64,000 nt of DNA from Streptomyces lanatus (lineage in GTDB: Bacteria > Actinomycetota > Actinomycetes > Streptomycetales > Streptomycetaceae): contig NZ_BNBM01000015.1 of the NCBI RefSeq assembly GCF_014655715.1, positions 1 to 64,000 on the forward strand, given 5' to 3'. Below the pieces are notes generated by a model. The model was not told the origin of the DNA and did no database searches. It worked only from the letters and a program-made list of their open reading frames with translations. Position numbers and translations under genes: made by a program. This document shows positions 54,738 through 63,112 of the stretch, piece by piece. Every line of letters begins with the position of its first letter. Position 1 is the first letter of the stretch.

Positions 54738-55304
54738 CTACGGCCGCTCCTCGCCCGGCTGCTCCTCCGTGTCCAGCCCCGCCCAGACCCGGTGATCGGG
54801 CGGGAAACCCATGGCCACCAGGCAGTTGATGAGCATGCCGTACGCCATGAAGCTCGTCGTCTCGTTGACGTCCGCCCCGAGTGGGATATGGATGGTGTCC
54901 CACAGGCGCATCCACCCGGCCCGCACGGCCTCGCCGAACTCGCGGTCACCCTCCTGCTCGGCGGCCGCCACGGCGAGATACATCTGCATCTGCATCATCA
55001 GCCGCTCGGGCTCCTCCGAGACGACCTTGCGGTAGACGGCACCCATGGCATGCATGGCCTCTTCGGCCGCCACCCCTTCGCCGGCCTCCTCGAACATCCG
55101 GATGGTGTCCTCTACACAGCGCTCGGCCGCCGCGAGGAAGATCGCCTTCTTGCCGGGGAAGAGCCGGAAGAGATACGGCTGCGAGACACCGACCCGCTTG
55201 GCGATGGCCTCGGTCGAGGTGCCGTAGTAGCCGCCGCGGGCGAACTCGGTCATCGCCGCGCGGATGACGCTCTCGCGCCTCTCCTCTGCACTCATCCTGG
55301 CCAT
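54738..55304 (-). CDS. TetR-family transcriptional regulator
   Basis: A 188-residue repressor. The helix-turn-helix is near residues 30-50 (TSTEAIAKRVGVSQPYLFRL). I use the MARMSAEERRE start; a start seven codons earlier would lie inside the operator. It is downstream of the SARP gene by only 17 bp and upstream of the exporter, so it probably controls its own expression and the exporter. The ligand is unknown. Confidence 0.9.
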   Translation of the reverse strand: MARMSAEERRESVIRAAMTEFARGGYYGTSTEAIAKRVGVSQPYLFRLFPGKKAIFLAAAERCVEDTIRMFEEAGEGVAAEEAMHAMGAVYRKVVSEEPERLMMQMQMYLAVAAAEQEGDREFGEAVRAGWMRLWDTIHIPLGADVNETTSFMAYGMLINCLVAMGFPPDHRVWAGLDTEEQPGEERP

Positions 55305-55312
55305 GAAAGCTA

Positions 55313-55334
55313 AGTTAGTACTCAATCACTAACT
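55313..55334. promoter_or_regulatory. TetR autoregulatory operator
   Basis: AGTTAGT and ACTAACT are perfect inverted arms around 8 bp. The site overlaps the stop codon of the SARP gene and ends 9 bp before the TetR ATG, so binding would block TetR transcription and possibly readthrough from SARP. Confidence 0.65.
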
Positions 55335-56143
55335 ACGTCAAGGGTCCCCTGGCGAGTGCGCTCGGACGGCCGATGCACCTGGCCGCCCTCCAGGATGCGG
55401 CGCTGGAGGGTGCGCAGGCTCGCGCCCGGTTCCAGGCCCAGTTCGGTGCGGAAGGTGCGGCGGGCCAGCTGGTAGAGCTCCAGTGCTTCCGCCCGGCGGC
55501 CGCACGCGTGCAGTGCCGTCATCTCCTTCTCCCAGAGCCCCTCGCGCAGGGGGTGGTCGTCGCGGAGCGCGCGCAGTTCGGCGAGGGTGGCCGCGTACTC
55601 GCCGGTGCGGTGGCTGGCGTCGACGCACATCTCGGCCGCGGCGAGCCGGGCCTCCCGCAGCCGCTCGGCCTCGGCGACCACCGAGGGCGAGGGCGGTACG
55701 TCCTCCAGCGGCGCCCCGCGCCACAGCGCCAGCGCCTCGCCGAACACCGCGACGGCACGGTCGTAGCGGCCAGCCGCGAACAGGTCCTGGCCTCTGGCGC
55801 ACAGTTCGTCGAACCGGCTGACGTCGAGCTGTTCCGGCTCCAGGAGCAGTCGGTAGCCGGGCGACTGGGTCACCAGGACGGTGCGGCGGCGGTCGCCGAG
55901 CTGGCGTCGCAGCCGCATCACGTACTGATGGAGGAGGTTGCGGTGGTCCTTGGCCTCCTGGCCCCCGTCGAACCAGAGCTCGTGCACCAGCCGCTCCAGC
56001 GACACCACCCGGCCGCGAGCGGCGAGAAGCACCACGAGGAGGATCCGGACCTTCGGAACCTCCACAGGTTTCCAGTGCTGTGGCGCGCCGGAGAGCACCT
56101 CGAGCGGCCCCAGCATCCTGAAACTGTTCACCGTAGACTCCAC
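55322..56143 (-). CDS. SARP-family transcriptional activator
   Basis: A small SARP of 273 residues: an OmpR-like winged helix (about 10-100; PKVRILLVVLLAARGRVVSL, HQYVMRLRRQLGDRRRTVLV) followed by the bacterial transcriptional activation domain (about 108-250; DVSRFDELCARGQDLFAAGR, EYAATLAELRALRDDHPLRE). Such proteins switch on antibiotic clusters by binding direct repeats near -35. It starts at a GTG after GGGGGAAA. It is next to the polyketide genes and is their likely pathway-specific activator. Confidence 0.92.
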   Translation of the reverse strand: MESTVNSFRMLGPLEVLSGAPQHWKPVEVPKVRILLVVLLAARGRVVSLERLVHELWFDGGQEAKDHRNLLHQYVMRLRRQLGDRRRTVLVTQSPGYRLLLEPEQLDVSRFDELCARGQDLFAAGRYDRAVAVFGEALALWRGAPLEDVPPSPSVVAEAERLREARLAAAEMCVDASHRTGEYAATLAELRALRDDHPLREGLWEKEMTALHACGRRAEALELYQLARRTFRTELGLEPGASLRTLQRRILEGGQVHRPSERTRQGTLDVVSD

Positions 56144-56152
56144 TTTCCCCCG

Positions 56153-56169
56153 TTGAGTCTGTCACTCAA
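56153..56169. promoter_or_regulatory. Palindrome upstream of the SARP gene
   Basis: TTGAGT and ACTCAA form perfect 6-bp arms around CTGTC, immediately upstream of the SARP ribosome-binding site. It could be a repressor site or an RNA hairpin. The rest of the 182-bp gap is AT-rich around 56240-56310, and no clean promoter pair is found. Confidence 0.5.
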
Positions 56170-56325
56170 ATTCTCGCAAGCGGCACCCCCCTTTCTGGTA
56201 TCGCTCCGCAGGACTGTCCGAAAGTGAGTGCTGCGCACATCGAATTACTTGGGTAAGATCGCGAGAGCTTCGGGAATTTTATTTCTATACAGAACAACCT
56301 GGCAGCCACTGCTGCCGCTGCCGCC

Positions 56326-57066
56326 TCACCCGCATCCACCGGCGGTGTCGTGGTCGTAGGCACCCGGGCGTTCCAGCACATGGGCGGGAAAGCCCGAACT
56401 TTCGCCCCCGGGTTCTTTGCCGGAATTTTTCGGAAGCGTGGGCGCTTCGGCCAACGACAGCTCCCGGAGAAAATCGTCCAGGCGGTCGATTCCCCAGAAA
56501 CGGTGACGTCCCGCCTTGAAGTAGGGAATACCGAAAGCGTCGTCCTCGTAGACCTGTACGAGCGATTCGAGAGCCTCCGCGCGGATGTCCGGGTCGTGCG
56601 CGGCGCCCACGACGGGCTCCGGGTCCACCCCGGCCTCCTCGGCCGCCCGGCGCAGCACCTCCGGGTCGCAGATGTTCTCGCCGCGCTCCCAGCGGGCGGC
56701 CCAGAGGGCGGCGAGCAGTTCCCTGTCCCGGCCGAGCCTGCGGGCCGCGATCCAGCCGAGGTGGGGCACCTCCCACCACGGGTCCGTGTCGACGGGCCAG
56801 GCGGCCCGCACTCCGCGTGCCGTGGCCAGGCGTTTGACGTCCTGAAGGATGTAGAGGTGCTTGGCCTTGCTCATCGGGATGTACGGGAACGGCGCCCCGC
56901 GGTCCTGGAGTTCCTTGCGCATCCTGTCGTCCGGCTCCCACCACGGCCGGTACTCCACGGCGCTCGGCGCGTCCGGCAGGCGCTGCTCCAGGTCCCGCAG
57001 TGCCAGCCAGCTGTAGGGGCTGCGGAAGGAGAAGTACAGCACCGGCTTGGCCCGCCTGCGGCTCAC
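56326..57066 (-). CDS. HCCA-isomerase/GST-kappa-like protein (DsbA fold)
   Basis: A 246-residue thioredoxin-fold protein. The N-terminal motif YFSFRSPYSWLALRDLEQRL has the Ser (S16) that activates glutathione or substrate in 2-hydroxychromene-2-carboxylate isomerases; there is no CxxC. The C-terminal segment VYEDDAFGIPYFKAGRHRFW and GIDRLDDFLREL is typical. The GTG start overlaps the chain-length-factor stop (GTGA), so it is translated with the polyketide genes. A role as a double-bond isomerase acting on the ACP-bound polyene is plausible but inferred. Confidence 0.82.
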   Translation of the reverse strand: MSRRRAKPVLYFSFRSPYSWLALRDLEQRLPDAPSAVEYRPWWEPDDRMRKELQDRGAPFPYIPMSKAKHLYILQDVKRLATARGVRAAWPVDTDPWWEVPHLGWIAARRLGRDRELLAALWAARWERGENICDPEVLRRAAEEAGVDPEPVVGAAHDPDIRAEALESLVQVYEDDAFGIPYFKAGRHRFWGIDRLDDFLRELSLAEAPTLPKNSGKEPGGESSGFPAHVLERPGAYDHDTAGGCG

Positions 57067-58178
57067 CGGCTCCACCCCCGGACCACGGCCGCCCCGATCG
57101 TGCCCTCGGGCGTGAACGACGTGATGAGCGCGGGCCCGCCCTCCGGTGCGGTGCCGCGCCGATGGTGGGCGAGCACGGCCGCCAGCTGCAGCGCGCCCTG
57201 GGCGGCCCGGCACTCGCCGAGCAGCCGCGTCACGGGCAGGTGCCGTGCTCCCGCCCCGGCGGCGTCCAGCGCCCCGGTCTCCACCGGGTCGGCCGAGCTC
57301 GGCGCCACCGCCCACAGGTCGGCCGGGTCCACCTCCGCCTTGTGCAGGGCCTGCCGTACGCACGCCGCGAACGCCTCCGTGAACTCGGCGGGTGCGGTCG
57401 GGTCTGCGTACGCGGAGGCCACGGCGAGCAGTTCGGCGTCGGGGCGGCGGCCGGAGGACAGCAGGGCCTCGCCGCGCTCCAGGACGAAGACCGCGGCGCC
57501 CTCGCCGACCGGCGCCGACGAGCCGGTCGCATGGGTCAGCCAGGCGTTGTGCGGGCTGAACTCCTCGACGGCGCCCACCAGAAGGGCGTCGGCGTCGCCC
57601 CAGCTCAGGCCCCGGGAGGCGTAGCGCAGGGCGGTGATCCCGGCGAGGCGGCCGGCCGCGAGGGTGGTGTTGACGCCCTTCAGGCCGTACCAGATGGCGG
57701 CCTGGCCCGCGGCGCAGTTCATCACCGCGTTCGGGAAGAGCACCGGGTTGACCAGGTAGGGCCGCTGCTGGGTGATGGTGTCGCGGCTGAAGTCGCTGGT
57801 GGACTTCACGCTGCCGCTGGTGGTGCCGAGGACCAGGCCCACCTTGCCCCGGTTGGTGTCGGTCACCGTCAGGGCAGTGTCGGCCAGGGCACGGTCGCAG
57901 GCGACCAGGGCGAGGGCCGTGGCGCGGTCGAAGAAGCGGGTGCCCTTGCGGCCCAGGTGGTCGCGGGCCCGGAAGTCCGGCAGGGCGAACGCCTGCGGGG
58001 AGGGCAGCTTCTCCTCGAACATCCCCGTGACGTCGGTCAGCGCGTCCCGCTCCTCGGCGAGCGCCGCGCCGAAGTCGTCGGCGCCGATGCCGAGCGGCGA
58101 GACCACTCCCCAGCCGGTGATGTAGACGCCGTCCGCCGCAAGGGTGGCTGACGGTGCCGCCGGTCGGGCCTGGCTCAT
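57063..58178 (-). CDS. Chain-length factor-like ketosynthase partner
   Basis: A 371-residue thiolase-fold protein similar to KS but without its nucleophile. The TACSxS motif is replaced by TTLAAG (171-176), placing Ala174 where the catalytic Cys should be, and it is not the Gln seen in classical aromatic CLFs. The HGTG and GH motifs of KS are also lost (WAVAPSSADPVETG and LLGECRAAQG). It would dimerise with the KS and set chain length. The start ATG overlaps the KS stop by 4 nt (ATGA). Confidence 0.88.
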   Translation of the reverse strand: MSQARPAAPSATLAADGVYITGWGVVSPLGIGADDFGAALAEERDALTDVTGMFEEKLPSPQAFALPDFRARDHLGRKGTRFFDRATALALVACDRALADTALTVTDTNRGKVGLVLGTTSGSVKSTSDFSRDTITQQRPYLVNPVLFPNAVMNCAAGQAAIWYGLKGVNTTLAAGRLAGITALRYASRGLSWGDADALLVGAVEEFSPHNAWLTHATGSSAPVGEGAAVFVLERGEALLSSGRRPDAELLAVASAYADPTAPAEFTEAFAACVRQALHKAEVDPADLWAVAPSSADPVETGALDAAGAGARHLPVTRLLGECRAAQGALQLAAVLAHHRRGTAPEGGPALITSFTPEGTIGAAVVRGWSR

Positions 58179-59383
58179 GCGACCTCCCCCAGAATCGTGA
58201 TGGCGTTGTTCCCGCCGAAGGCGAATCCGTTGTTCTGCACCACCCGCAGCCGCGCCGGCCGCGCCTCGTTGGGCACCGGGTCGATGCCCGGCATGTCCGG
58301 GTCGAGGGTGCGGAAGTTGATCGTCGGCGGTATGAAGCCGCGGGCGATGCCCAGGGCGCAGGCGATCGCGCCGAAGCCGCTCGCGGCGCCCATGGTGTGG
58401 CCGAGCATCGACTTCACCGAGCTGATGGGCGGCGGTGTGTCGCCGAACACCTCGCGCACGGCGAGCGTCTCCGCCGCGTCGTTGGCCGGGGTGCCGGTGC
58501 CGTGGGCGCAGATGTAGTCGACCTGGTCCGCGGTGATGCCGGCGCTCTTGTGGGCGAGGCGCATGCACTCGGCGATGCTGGCCGAGTCCGGCGCGACCAT
58601 GTGCCCGGCGTCGCAGTTGATGCCGTAGCCCAGCACCTCGGCGTAGACGCGGGCGCCTCGGCGCTCGGCGCTGTCCAGTGACTCCAGGAACAGCGCGGCC
58701 CCGCCCTCGCCGGTGAGCATGCCCTCGCGGTCCCGGTCGAACGGCGAGCAGTGCCGCTCGGCCATCGCGCCGAGGCGGTAGAACCCGGCGTGCGCCCAGC
58801 GGTACACGCCTTCCGCGCCGCCCGCGATCATGTGGTCGGCGTCGCCGGACGCGATGGCGGCGTACGCGTAGCCGAGGGCGTAGTTGCTCGCCGAGCAGGC
58901 CGTGGAGATGGTCACCGCCTCGCCGGTGAGGCCCAGTTCGCGGTTGACGGCGGCGGCCAGCCGGGAGGAGGGGACCTGGGTGGCGAGCTCGGCCCGCCAG
59001 CTCTCGAAGCCGCTCTCCACCTCGTGCTCGGTCAGCCGCTCGATCGCCGAGGCCTCCCCCGCGGTGGTGCCGATGCAGGAGCCCGCCGAGGTGCCCGCGA
59101 GCTGCTCCGGGTCGAGGCCGGCGTCCTCGACGGCGAGCCGTCCGGCCGCCGCCGCGAACAGGCTGCTGCGCCCCCATTCCTCGATCTTGAGCCGGTGCAC
59201 CAGTTCGTCCGGGGCGAAGCCGGGGACCTCGCCCGCCATCCGGTACGGGAACCCCGACGCGTCGAAGGACGAGATCGGCGAGATGCCGCTCATGCCCTTG
59301 GCCAGTCCGTCGGCGAACGCGTCGACGCCGGTGCCGATGCTCGACACCGGGCCGAGGCCTGTGATGACGACCCTGCGCCTCAT
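58175..59383 (-). CDS. Beta-ketoacyl-ACP synthase (KS alpha)
   Basis: A 402-residue condensing enzyme. The active-site Cys163 lies in ISTACSASNYALGYAY, His294 in CAHGTGTPAND and His329 in SMLGHTMGAA. The N-terminal MRRRVVITGLGPVSSIG is typical of FabF and KS alpha. With the downstream CLF-like partner it forms a type II elongation pair. The ATG lies 1 bp after the ACP stop (TGACATG). A start seven codons upstream is rejected. Confidence 0.93.
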   Translation of the reverse strand: MRRRVVITGLGPVSSIGTGVDAFADGLAKGMSGISPISSFDASGFPYRMAGEVPGFAPDELVHRLKIEEWGRSSLFAAAAGRLAVEDAGLDPEQLAGTSAGSCIGTTAGEASAIERLTEHEVESGFESWRAELATQVPSSRLAAAVNRELGLTGEAVTISTACSASNYALGYAYAAIASGDADHMIAGGAEGVYRWAHAGFYRLGAMAERHCSPFDRDREGMLTGEGGAALFLESLDSAERRGARVYAEVLGYGINCDAGHMVAPDSASIAECMRLAHKSAGITADQVDYICAHGTGTPANDAAETLAVREVFGDTPPPISSVKSMLGHTMGAASGFGAIACALGIARGFIPPTINFRTLDPDMPGIDPVPNEARPARLRVVQNNGFAFGGNNAITILGEVA

Positions 59384-59384
59384 G

Positions 59385-59639
59385 TCAGGAGTTCCAGCCC
59401 GCACGCTCGGCGACGACGTCGTAGACGGCCCGCAGATTGCCCATCTTCGGCAGTTCCGCCTGCGGGATCTCGATGCCGTAGCGCTTCTCCAGACGGGCCA
59501 GGATCTCGATGGCCCGCAGGGAGTCGCCGTCGTGGTCGTCGACGAAGGAACTGGTCTCGGTCATCTCGTCCGGCTCGATCTCCAGCGAGTCGGCGACGAT
59601 CTCGCGGATCTCGTCGAGGTACTGCTGTGTGGTGGGCAT
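59385..59639 (-). CDS. Acyl carrier protein
   Basis: An 84-residue ACP, from an ATG with GGAGGA 7-8 nt upstream. It has four helices and a D-S-L phosphopantetheine site (DDHDGDSLRAIEILARLEKR). The acidic helix 2 and the sequence around it fit a polyketide or fatty-acid type II ACP. It is in the same operon as KS, CLF and KR. Confidence 0.93.
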   Translation of the reverse strand: MPTTQQYLDEIREIVADSLEIEPDEMTETSSFVDDHDGDSLRAIEILARLEKRYGIEIPQAELPKMGNLRAVYDVVAERAGWNS

Positions 59640-59692
59640 GGCCTGTCCTCCGGTCGGGTGGTGTGGTCGTCGGGTCGAGGTCGTGTGCGTGG

Positions 59693-60433
59693 TCATTGGG
59701 AGTAGCCGCCGTCCACCTGGACCGTCTGTCCCGTGATGTACGCGGCCCGCTCCGAGGCCAGGAAGCAGACCAGGTCCGCGACCTGGTCGACCGTCCCGAT
59801 CCGGCCCAGCGGGATCGTCTTCAGGGCCTTGGCGCGGAACTTCTCCGGCAGCGCGTCGGTCATGTCGGTCTCGATGAAGCCGGGCGCCACGGCATTGACG
59901 CGGATGCCGTACGGCGCGAGCTCCCGGGACAGGGACCTGGTGAGGACGTTCATGCCGCCCTTGGACGCGGCGTAGTTGGCCTGCGCGGCGTTGCCGTACA
60001 CCCCGGCGACGGACGAGATGTTGACGATCGTTCCGCGGCGCCGCTTCATCTGGCCGAAGGCGACGCGGCGGCAGAAGTTGAAGGTGCCGGTGAGGTTGGT
60101 GGCGATGACGTCGTTCCAGTCCTCGGGCGGCATCAGGACCAGCGGGTTGTCCCGGGTGATCCCGGCGTTGTTGACGAGGAGGTCGACCGGGCCGAGGGCG
60201 TCCTCGGCCGCGGTGACGAAGGTCTGGACGTCGGCGTGGTCGGCCACGTCGCAGCGGTCGGCGAAGCAGCGGGCGCCGGCCGCCTCCACCGCCGCGCGGG
60301 TCTCGTCCGCCGCCTCCTTCCCGGAGCGGAAGCAGAAGGCGACGTCGTAGCCCTCGGCGGCCAGGCGTACGGCGATACCGCGGCCTATGCCCCGGGACGC
60401 GCCCGTCACCAGCGCGATCGGCTTGTCCGGCAT
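59693..60433 (-). CDS. 3-oxoacyl-ACP reductase (FabG-like ketoreductase)
   Basis: A 246-residue SDR. The cofactor motif TGASRGIGRGIA and NNAG are present. The catalytic residues are N113, S141, Y154 and K158 (NISSVAGVYGNAAQANYAAS). The ending GQTVQVDGGYSQ is typical of FabG. It reduces the beta-keto group of each ACP-bound intermediate, with NADPH inferred from the family. Its ATG overlaps the acyltransferase stop by one base (TAATG). Its role in a highly reducing cycle is inferred from the operon. Confidence 0.92.
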   Translation of the reverse strand: MPDKPIALVTGASRGIGRGIAVRLAAEGYDVAFCFRSGKEAADETRAAVEAAGARCFADRCDVADHADVQTFVTAAEDALGPVDLLVNNAGITRDNPLVLMPPEDWNDVIATNLTGTFNFCRRVAFGQMKRRRGTIVNISSVAGVYGNAAQANYAASKGGMNVLTRSLSRELAPYGIRVNAVAPGFIETDMTDALPEKFRAKALKTIPLGRIGTVDQVADLVCFLASERAAYITGQTVQVDGGYSQ

Positions 60434-61290
60434 TACTGATCCCCCTTGCGTGCCATCAGGTTGCGCCGCTCGGTGCGGTCCGAGCGGGCGTGGTCCCAGT
60501 GCTTCAGGGCGCGGCCCACGAGGTGGTCGTGGCCGGCGAAGATCTCCCGGAGCACTTCCTCGGCGCGGTCCGCGGTCTCGATGAACTCGGCGGTGACGCG
60601 GCCGTGCCGGGCGGTCAGCAGGTTCTCGCCGATCACGATGAGCTTTCCGTCCGGCACATTGCGGGCGCAGAGCATGGTGCCGACCAGGGGCGAGTCCTCG
60701 GTCTGCTCGTGGAAGGCGATGATCCAGGCGTAGTCGTCCTGCCGCTGCGGCTCGTCCCGGAAGCGGTAGACCGGCGTCCAGCTGCCGTCCGGCTCCTGGC
60801 GGGAGACGGTCGGGTAGCCGTCCTGTGCGGCCACCCGGTAGGTCCAGCCGTCCTGCTGCTGGGGGCCGTCGGCGATCTCCAGCGGCCGGGCGAAGGTCGG
60901 CATCAGGAAGCCGACGTCGACCAGCCAGTCCGTGCCGTCCACGGTGACGATCAGCAGCAGGTGGTCCCAGGCCTCCCACCATTCGCCGCTGACCTTCCAG
61001 ATCTGCGCGGGCACCAGGCGGACGGTGAAGCCGAGTCGGCTGAGGAGCTCGCCGAACAGCGGGGTGGACTCCAGGCAGTTGCCGCCGCGCCGCTCCCGGA
61101 CCAGCTTCCTGAACAGGGTCTCGTGGTCGAGGACCGGCGGTGTCCCGTCGAAGACGTCGAGCATCTCGTAGGGGACGGACCGCAGATGCGCGGTGTACAG
61201 CTCGCGCAGGCATTCCAGCGTCGGCTCGGTCCGGCCCGAGTGGCCGATGCGGTCCAGGTACTCCCGCCACGGCAGTGCCACGGTCTCCAC
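60433..61290 (-). CDS. Arylamine N-acetyltransferase-like acyltransferase
   Basis: A 285-residue NAT-fold enzyme starting at a GTG with GGAGGA upstream. The catalytic triad is complete: C72 in RGGNCLE, H110 in EAWDHLLLIV, D125 in WLVDVGFLMP. In Streptomyces and relatives, NAT homologues act as amide synthases that release or join polyketide chains (as in rifamycin and manumycin-type pathways). Placement next to the KR, ACP and KS genes suggests that role here. Confidence 0.88.
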   Translation of the reverse strand: METVALPWREYLDRIGHSGRTEPTLECLRELYTAHLRSVPYEMLDVFDGTPPVLDHETLFRKLVRERRGGNCLESTPLFGELLSRLGFTVRLVPAQIWKVSGEWWEAWDHLLLIVTVDGTDWLVDVGFLMPTFARPLEIADGPQQQDGWTYRVAAQDGYPTVSRQEPDGSWTPVYRFRDEPQRQDDYAWIIAFHEQTEDSPLVGTMLCARNVPDGKLIVIGENLLTARHGRVTAEFIETADRAEEVLREIFAGHDHLVGRALKHWDHARSDRTERRNLMARKGDQ

Positions 61291-61450
61291 GACTTCCTCC
61301 CCGTTCCTCGCCGTTTCCGGCTCTCGGACTGGGATCGATTCTGCGGGCCCGCACCGGTCCTGAGCAGGCTCGACCGCCCTGCTCGAAAGGGCACCCCGAC
61401 AAGCGCTCCGCTGGAAGGGCCGTGATGGGTTGTTCTTCGTCTGCGGCAGC

Positions 61451-61495
61451 GTCGTGGCTGGTCGCGCAGTTCCCCGCGCCCCTTCAGGGCGCTGC
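61451..61495 (-). repeat. Partial copy of a common Streptomyces intergenic repeat
   Basis: The stretch includes GTCGTGGCTGGTCGCGCAGT and TCCCCGCGCCCC, sequences I recall as highly repeated palindromic elements between Streptomyces genes. Only one arm is kept; the other arm is degenerate (GCGCCC/GGGCGC short stem). It lies between the exporter and acyltransferase genes. Identification is from memory, not a search. Confidence 0.6.
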
Positions 61496-61544
61496 CCTCG
61501 CCGGCGTATGCCAAAGAGCCGGGGGGACCGGTATATGGGGGGTG

Positions 61545-63068
61545 TCAGCCGGCGCCGACCACCGACTCGCTCTCCTTCTCCTCCCGGGGTGCCTGTCGCG
61601 TTGCCGCCGTCCTGCGGGGCAGCAGCAGGCACGGGATCACGGCCAGTGCCGTGAAGACCAGGGCCCACCAGAACGGCGGCCCGAAGGACGTGGCGATGTC
61701 CTTGGCCAAGTCGCCGCCCGGCTGGATCTGGGTCACGGCGGCGGGGCCGCCCGCCGGCAGCCGGTCCTCGATGTGCTGCTGGAGCACCACGGCCAGGACC
61801 GCCGTGCCGATGGAGGCGGCCACCCGCTGGAAGACGTTGAAGGTGCTGGTCGCCATCGGGGCCAGTTCCTTCGGCGCGCTGCTGAAGGCGAGGGTCATGG
61901 TCGGCAGCATGGCGACACCGAGACCGAAGCCGCGCACGATCATCGCGACGCCGAGCAGCACGGGGTTGGGATCGGCGTCGATGAGCCCGTACGGCACGGT
62001 CGCCACGACGGCGAGGACGACGCCGAGGACGGTGAGGTTGCGCACCCCGAGCACCGCGGTGAGCTGGTTGATCAGGATCACGCCGGCGAAGTAGCCGATG
62101 CTCTGCGGGAGCAGCAGTAGCGCGGACTCGGTCACCGTCGCCCCGTGCACCAGCTGGAAGTACATCGGCAGCGGGATCATCACGCCGTACATCGCGATGC
62201 TCAGCAGGAGGTTGGCGAGGGTGCCGTTGCGGAACGCCGGACGGGTGAACAGGCGCAGGTCCACCAGGGGTTCGAGGCGGCTGCGCAGGGTGTAGAGGGC
62301 GAAGGCGGCCAGCAGGACGACGCCGATCACCAGGCCGGCGACGGTCTTGCCGCCGGTGAAGCCGCCCTTGTTGCCGGCCTCGGACAGGCCGTAGAGGAAC
62401 GCGGTCAGGCCGGGCATGAGGAGGATCAGGCCGATCACGTCGAGCCGGGCGTCCTTGGTGGGCTCCACGACGTTCTTCACCTTCAGCATGGCCAGGACGA
62501 TGGTGGCCAGGCACAGCGGGACGTTGATGAAGAACAGCCAGCGCCAGCTGAGGTAGTCGACCAGGACACCGCCCAGTGAGGGGGCGATGAGCGGCGCGAA
62601 CATGGCCGGGATCGACACGATGCCCATCAGCCGCCCCAGTCGCTGCGGCCCCGCCGCCTGCGCGAGCAGCGCCTGTCCGACGGGGACGGCCATGCCGCCG
62701 CCGATGCCCTGGAGCAGCCGGAACACGATCAGGCTGGTGGTGTCCCAGGCGAGGCCCGCGAGGACGGAGCCGATCAGGAAGAGCACCTGGGAGACCAGCA
62801 CCATCTGCTTGGCGCCGAAGCGTGCGGAGGCCCAGCCGCTGAGCGGGATGGTGGCCGAGAGGGCCAGCAGATATCCCGTGACCACCCACTGCACCGTGGA
62901 GATCTGCGAGTCGAACGTGGTGGCCAGGGGGCCGATGGCGACGTTGATGATGGTGCTGTCCAGCAGGCTGGCGAAGCCGCCCAGCGCCATGATGCCGCTC
63001 AGCCACCACAGGTCCGAGGTGATACGGCCGGAGTCACCGGTCGTGGTTGGCGCCTGCTCTGTACTCAC
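61545..63068 (-). CDS. DHA2-type exporter of the biosynthetic cluster (MFS)
   Basis: A 507-residue, 14-segment transporter starting at a GTG (63066-63068). It has GGFASLLDSTIINVAIGPLA (Asp in helix 1), RFGAKQMVLVSQVLF (motif A variant), and APSLGGVLVDYLSWRWLFFI (motif C). It probably exports the polyketide product or gives self-resistance. A much longer in-frame upstream extension overlaps the thioesterase gene and is rejected. A repeated operator-like motif lies just upstream. Confidence 0.92.
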   Translation of the reverse strand: MSTEQAPTTTGDSGRITSDLWWLSGIMALGGFASLLDSTIINVAIGPLATTFDSQISTVQWVVTGYLLALSATIPLSGWASARFGAKQMVLVSQVLFLIGSVLAGLAWDTTSLIVFRLLQGIGGGMAVPVGQALLAQAAGPQRLGRLMGIVSIPAMFAPLIAPSLGGVLVDYLSWRWLFFINVPLCLATIVLAMLKVKNVVEPTKDARLDVIGLILLMPGLTAFLYGLSEAGNKGGFTGGKTVAGLVIGVVLLAAFALYTLRSRLEPLVDLRLFTRPAFRNGTLANLLLSIAMYGVMIPLPMYFQLVHGATVTESALLLLPQSIGYFAGVILINQLTAVLGVRNLTVLGVVLAVVATVPYGLIDADPNPVLLGVAMIVRGFGLGVAMLPTMTLAFSSAPKELAPMATSTFNVFQRVAASIGTAVLAVVLQQHIEDRLPAGGPAAVTQIQPGGDLAKDIATSFGPPFWWALVFTALAVIPCLLLPRRTAATRQAPREEKESESVVGAG

Positions 63069-63112
63069 GGCTGCTCGTTCCCTCCGTCGTCGGTCACGCA
63101 CACCATGCTTCC

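Noticed and set aside
54738..55304. The TetR gene as the regulator of the motif upstream of the cluster exporter
   Set aside because: Its own sites have a TTAGT/ACTAA core, unlike the CAACA/TGTTG motif at 63113-63143.
57063..59177. A 704-codon frame that would extend the CLF-like protein upstream
   Set aside because: The extension overlaps the ketosynthase in another frame; the ATGA overlap and normal CLF length support the short form.
60433..63009. An 858-codon frame that would fuse a large N-terminal part to the acyltransferase
   Set aside because: The upstream part is out of phase with the exporter gene and only reflects GC bias; a GTG with a good ribosome-binding site gives the exact NAT length.
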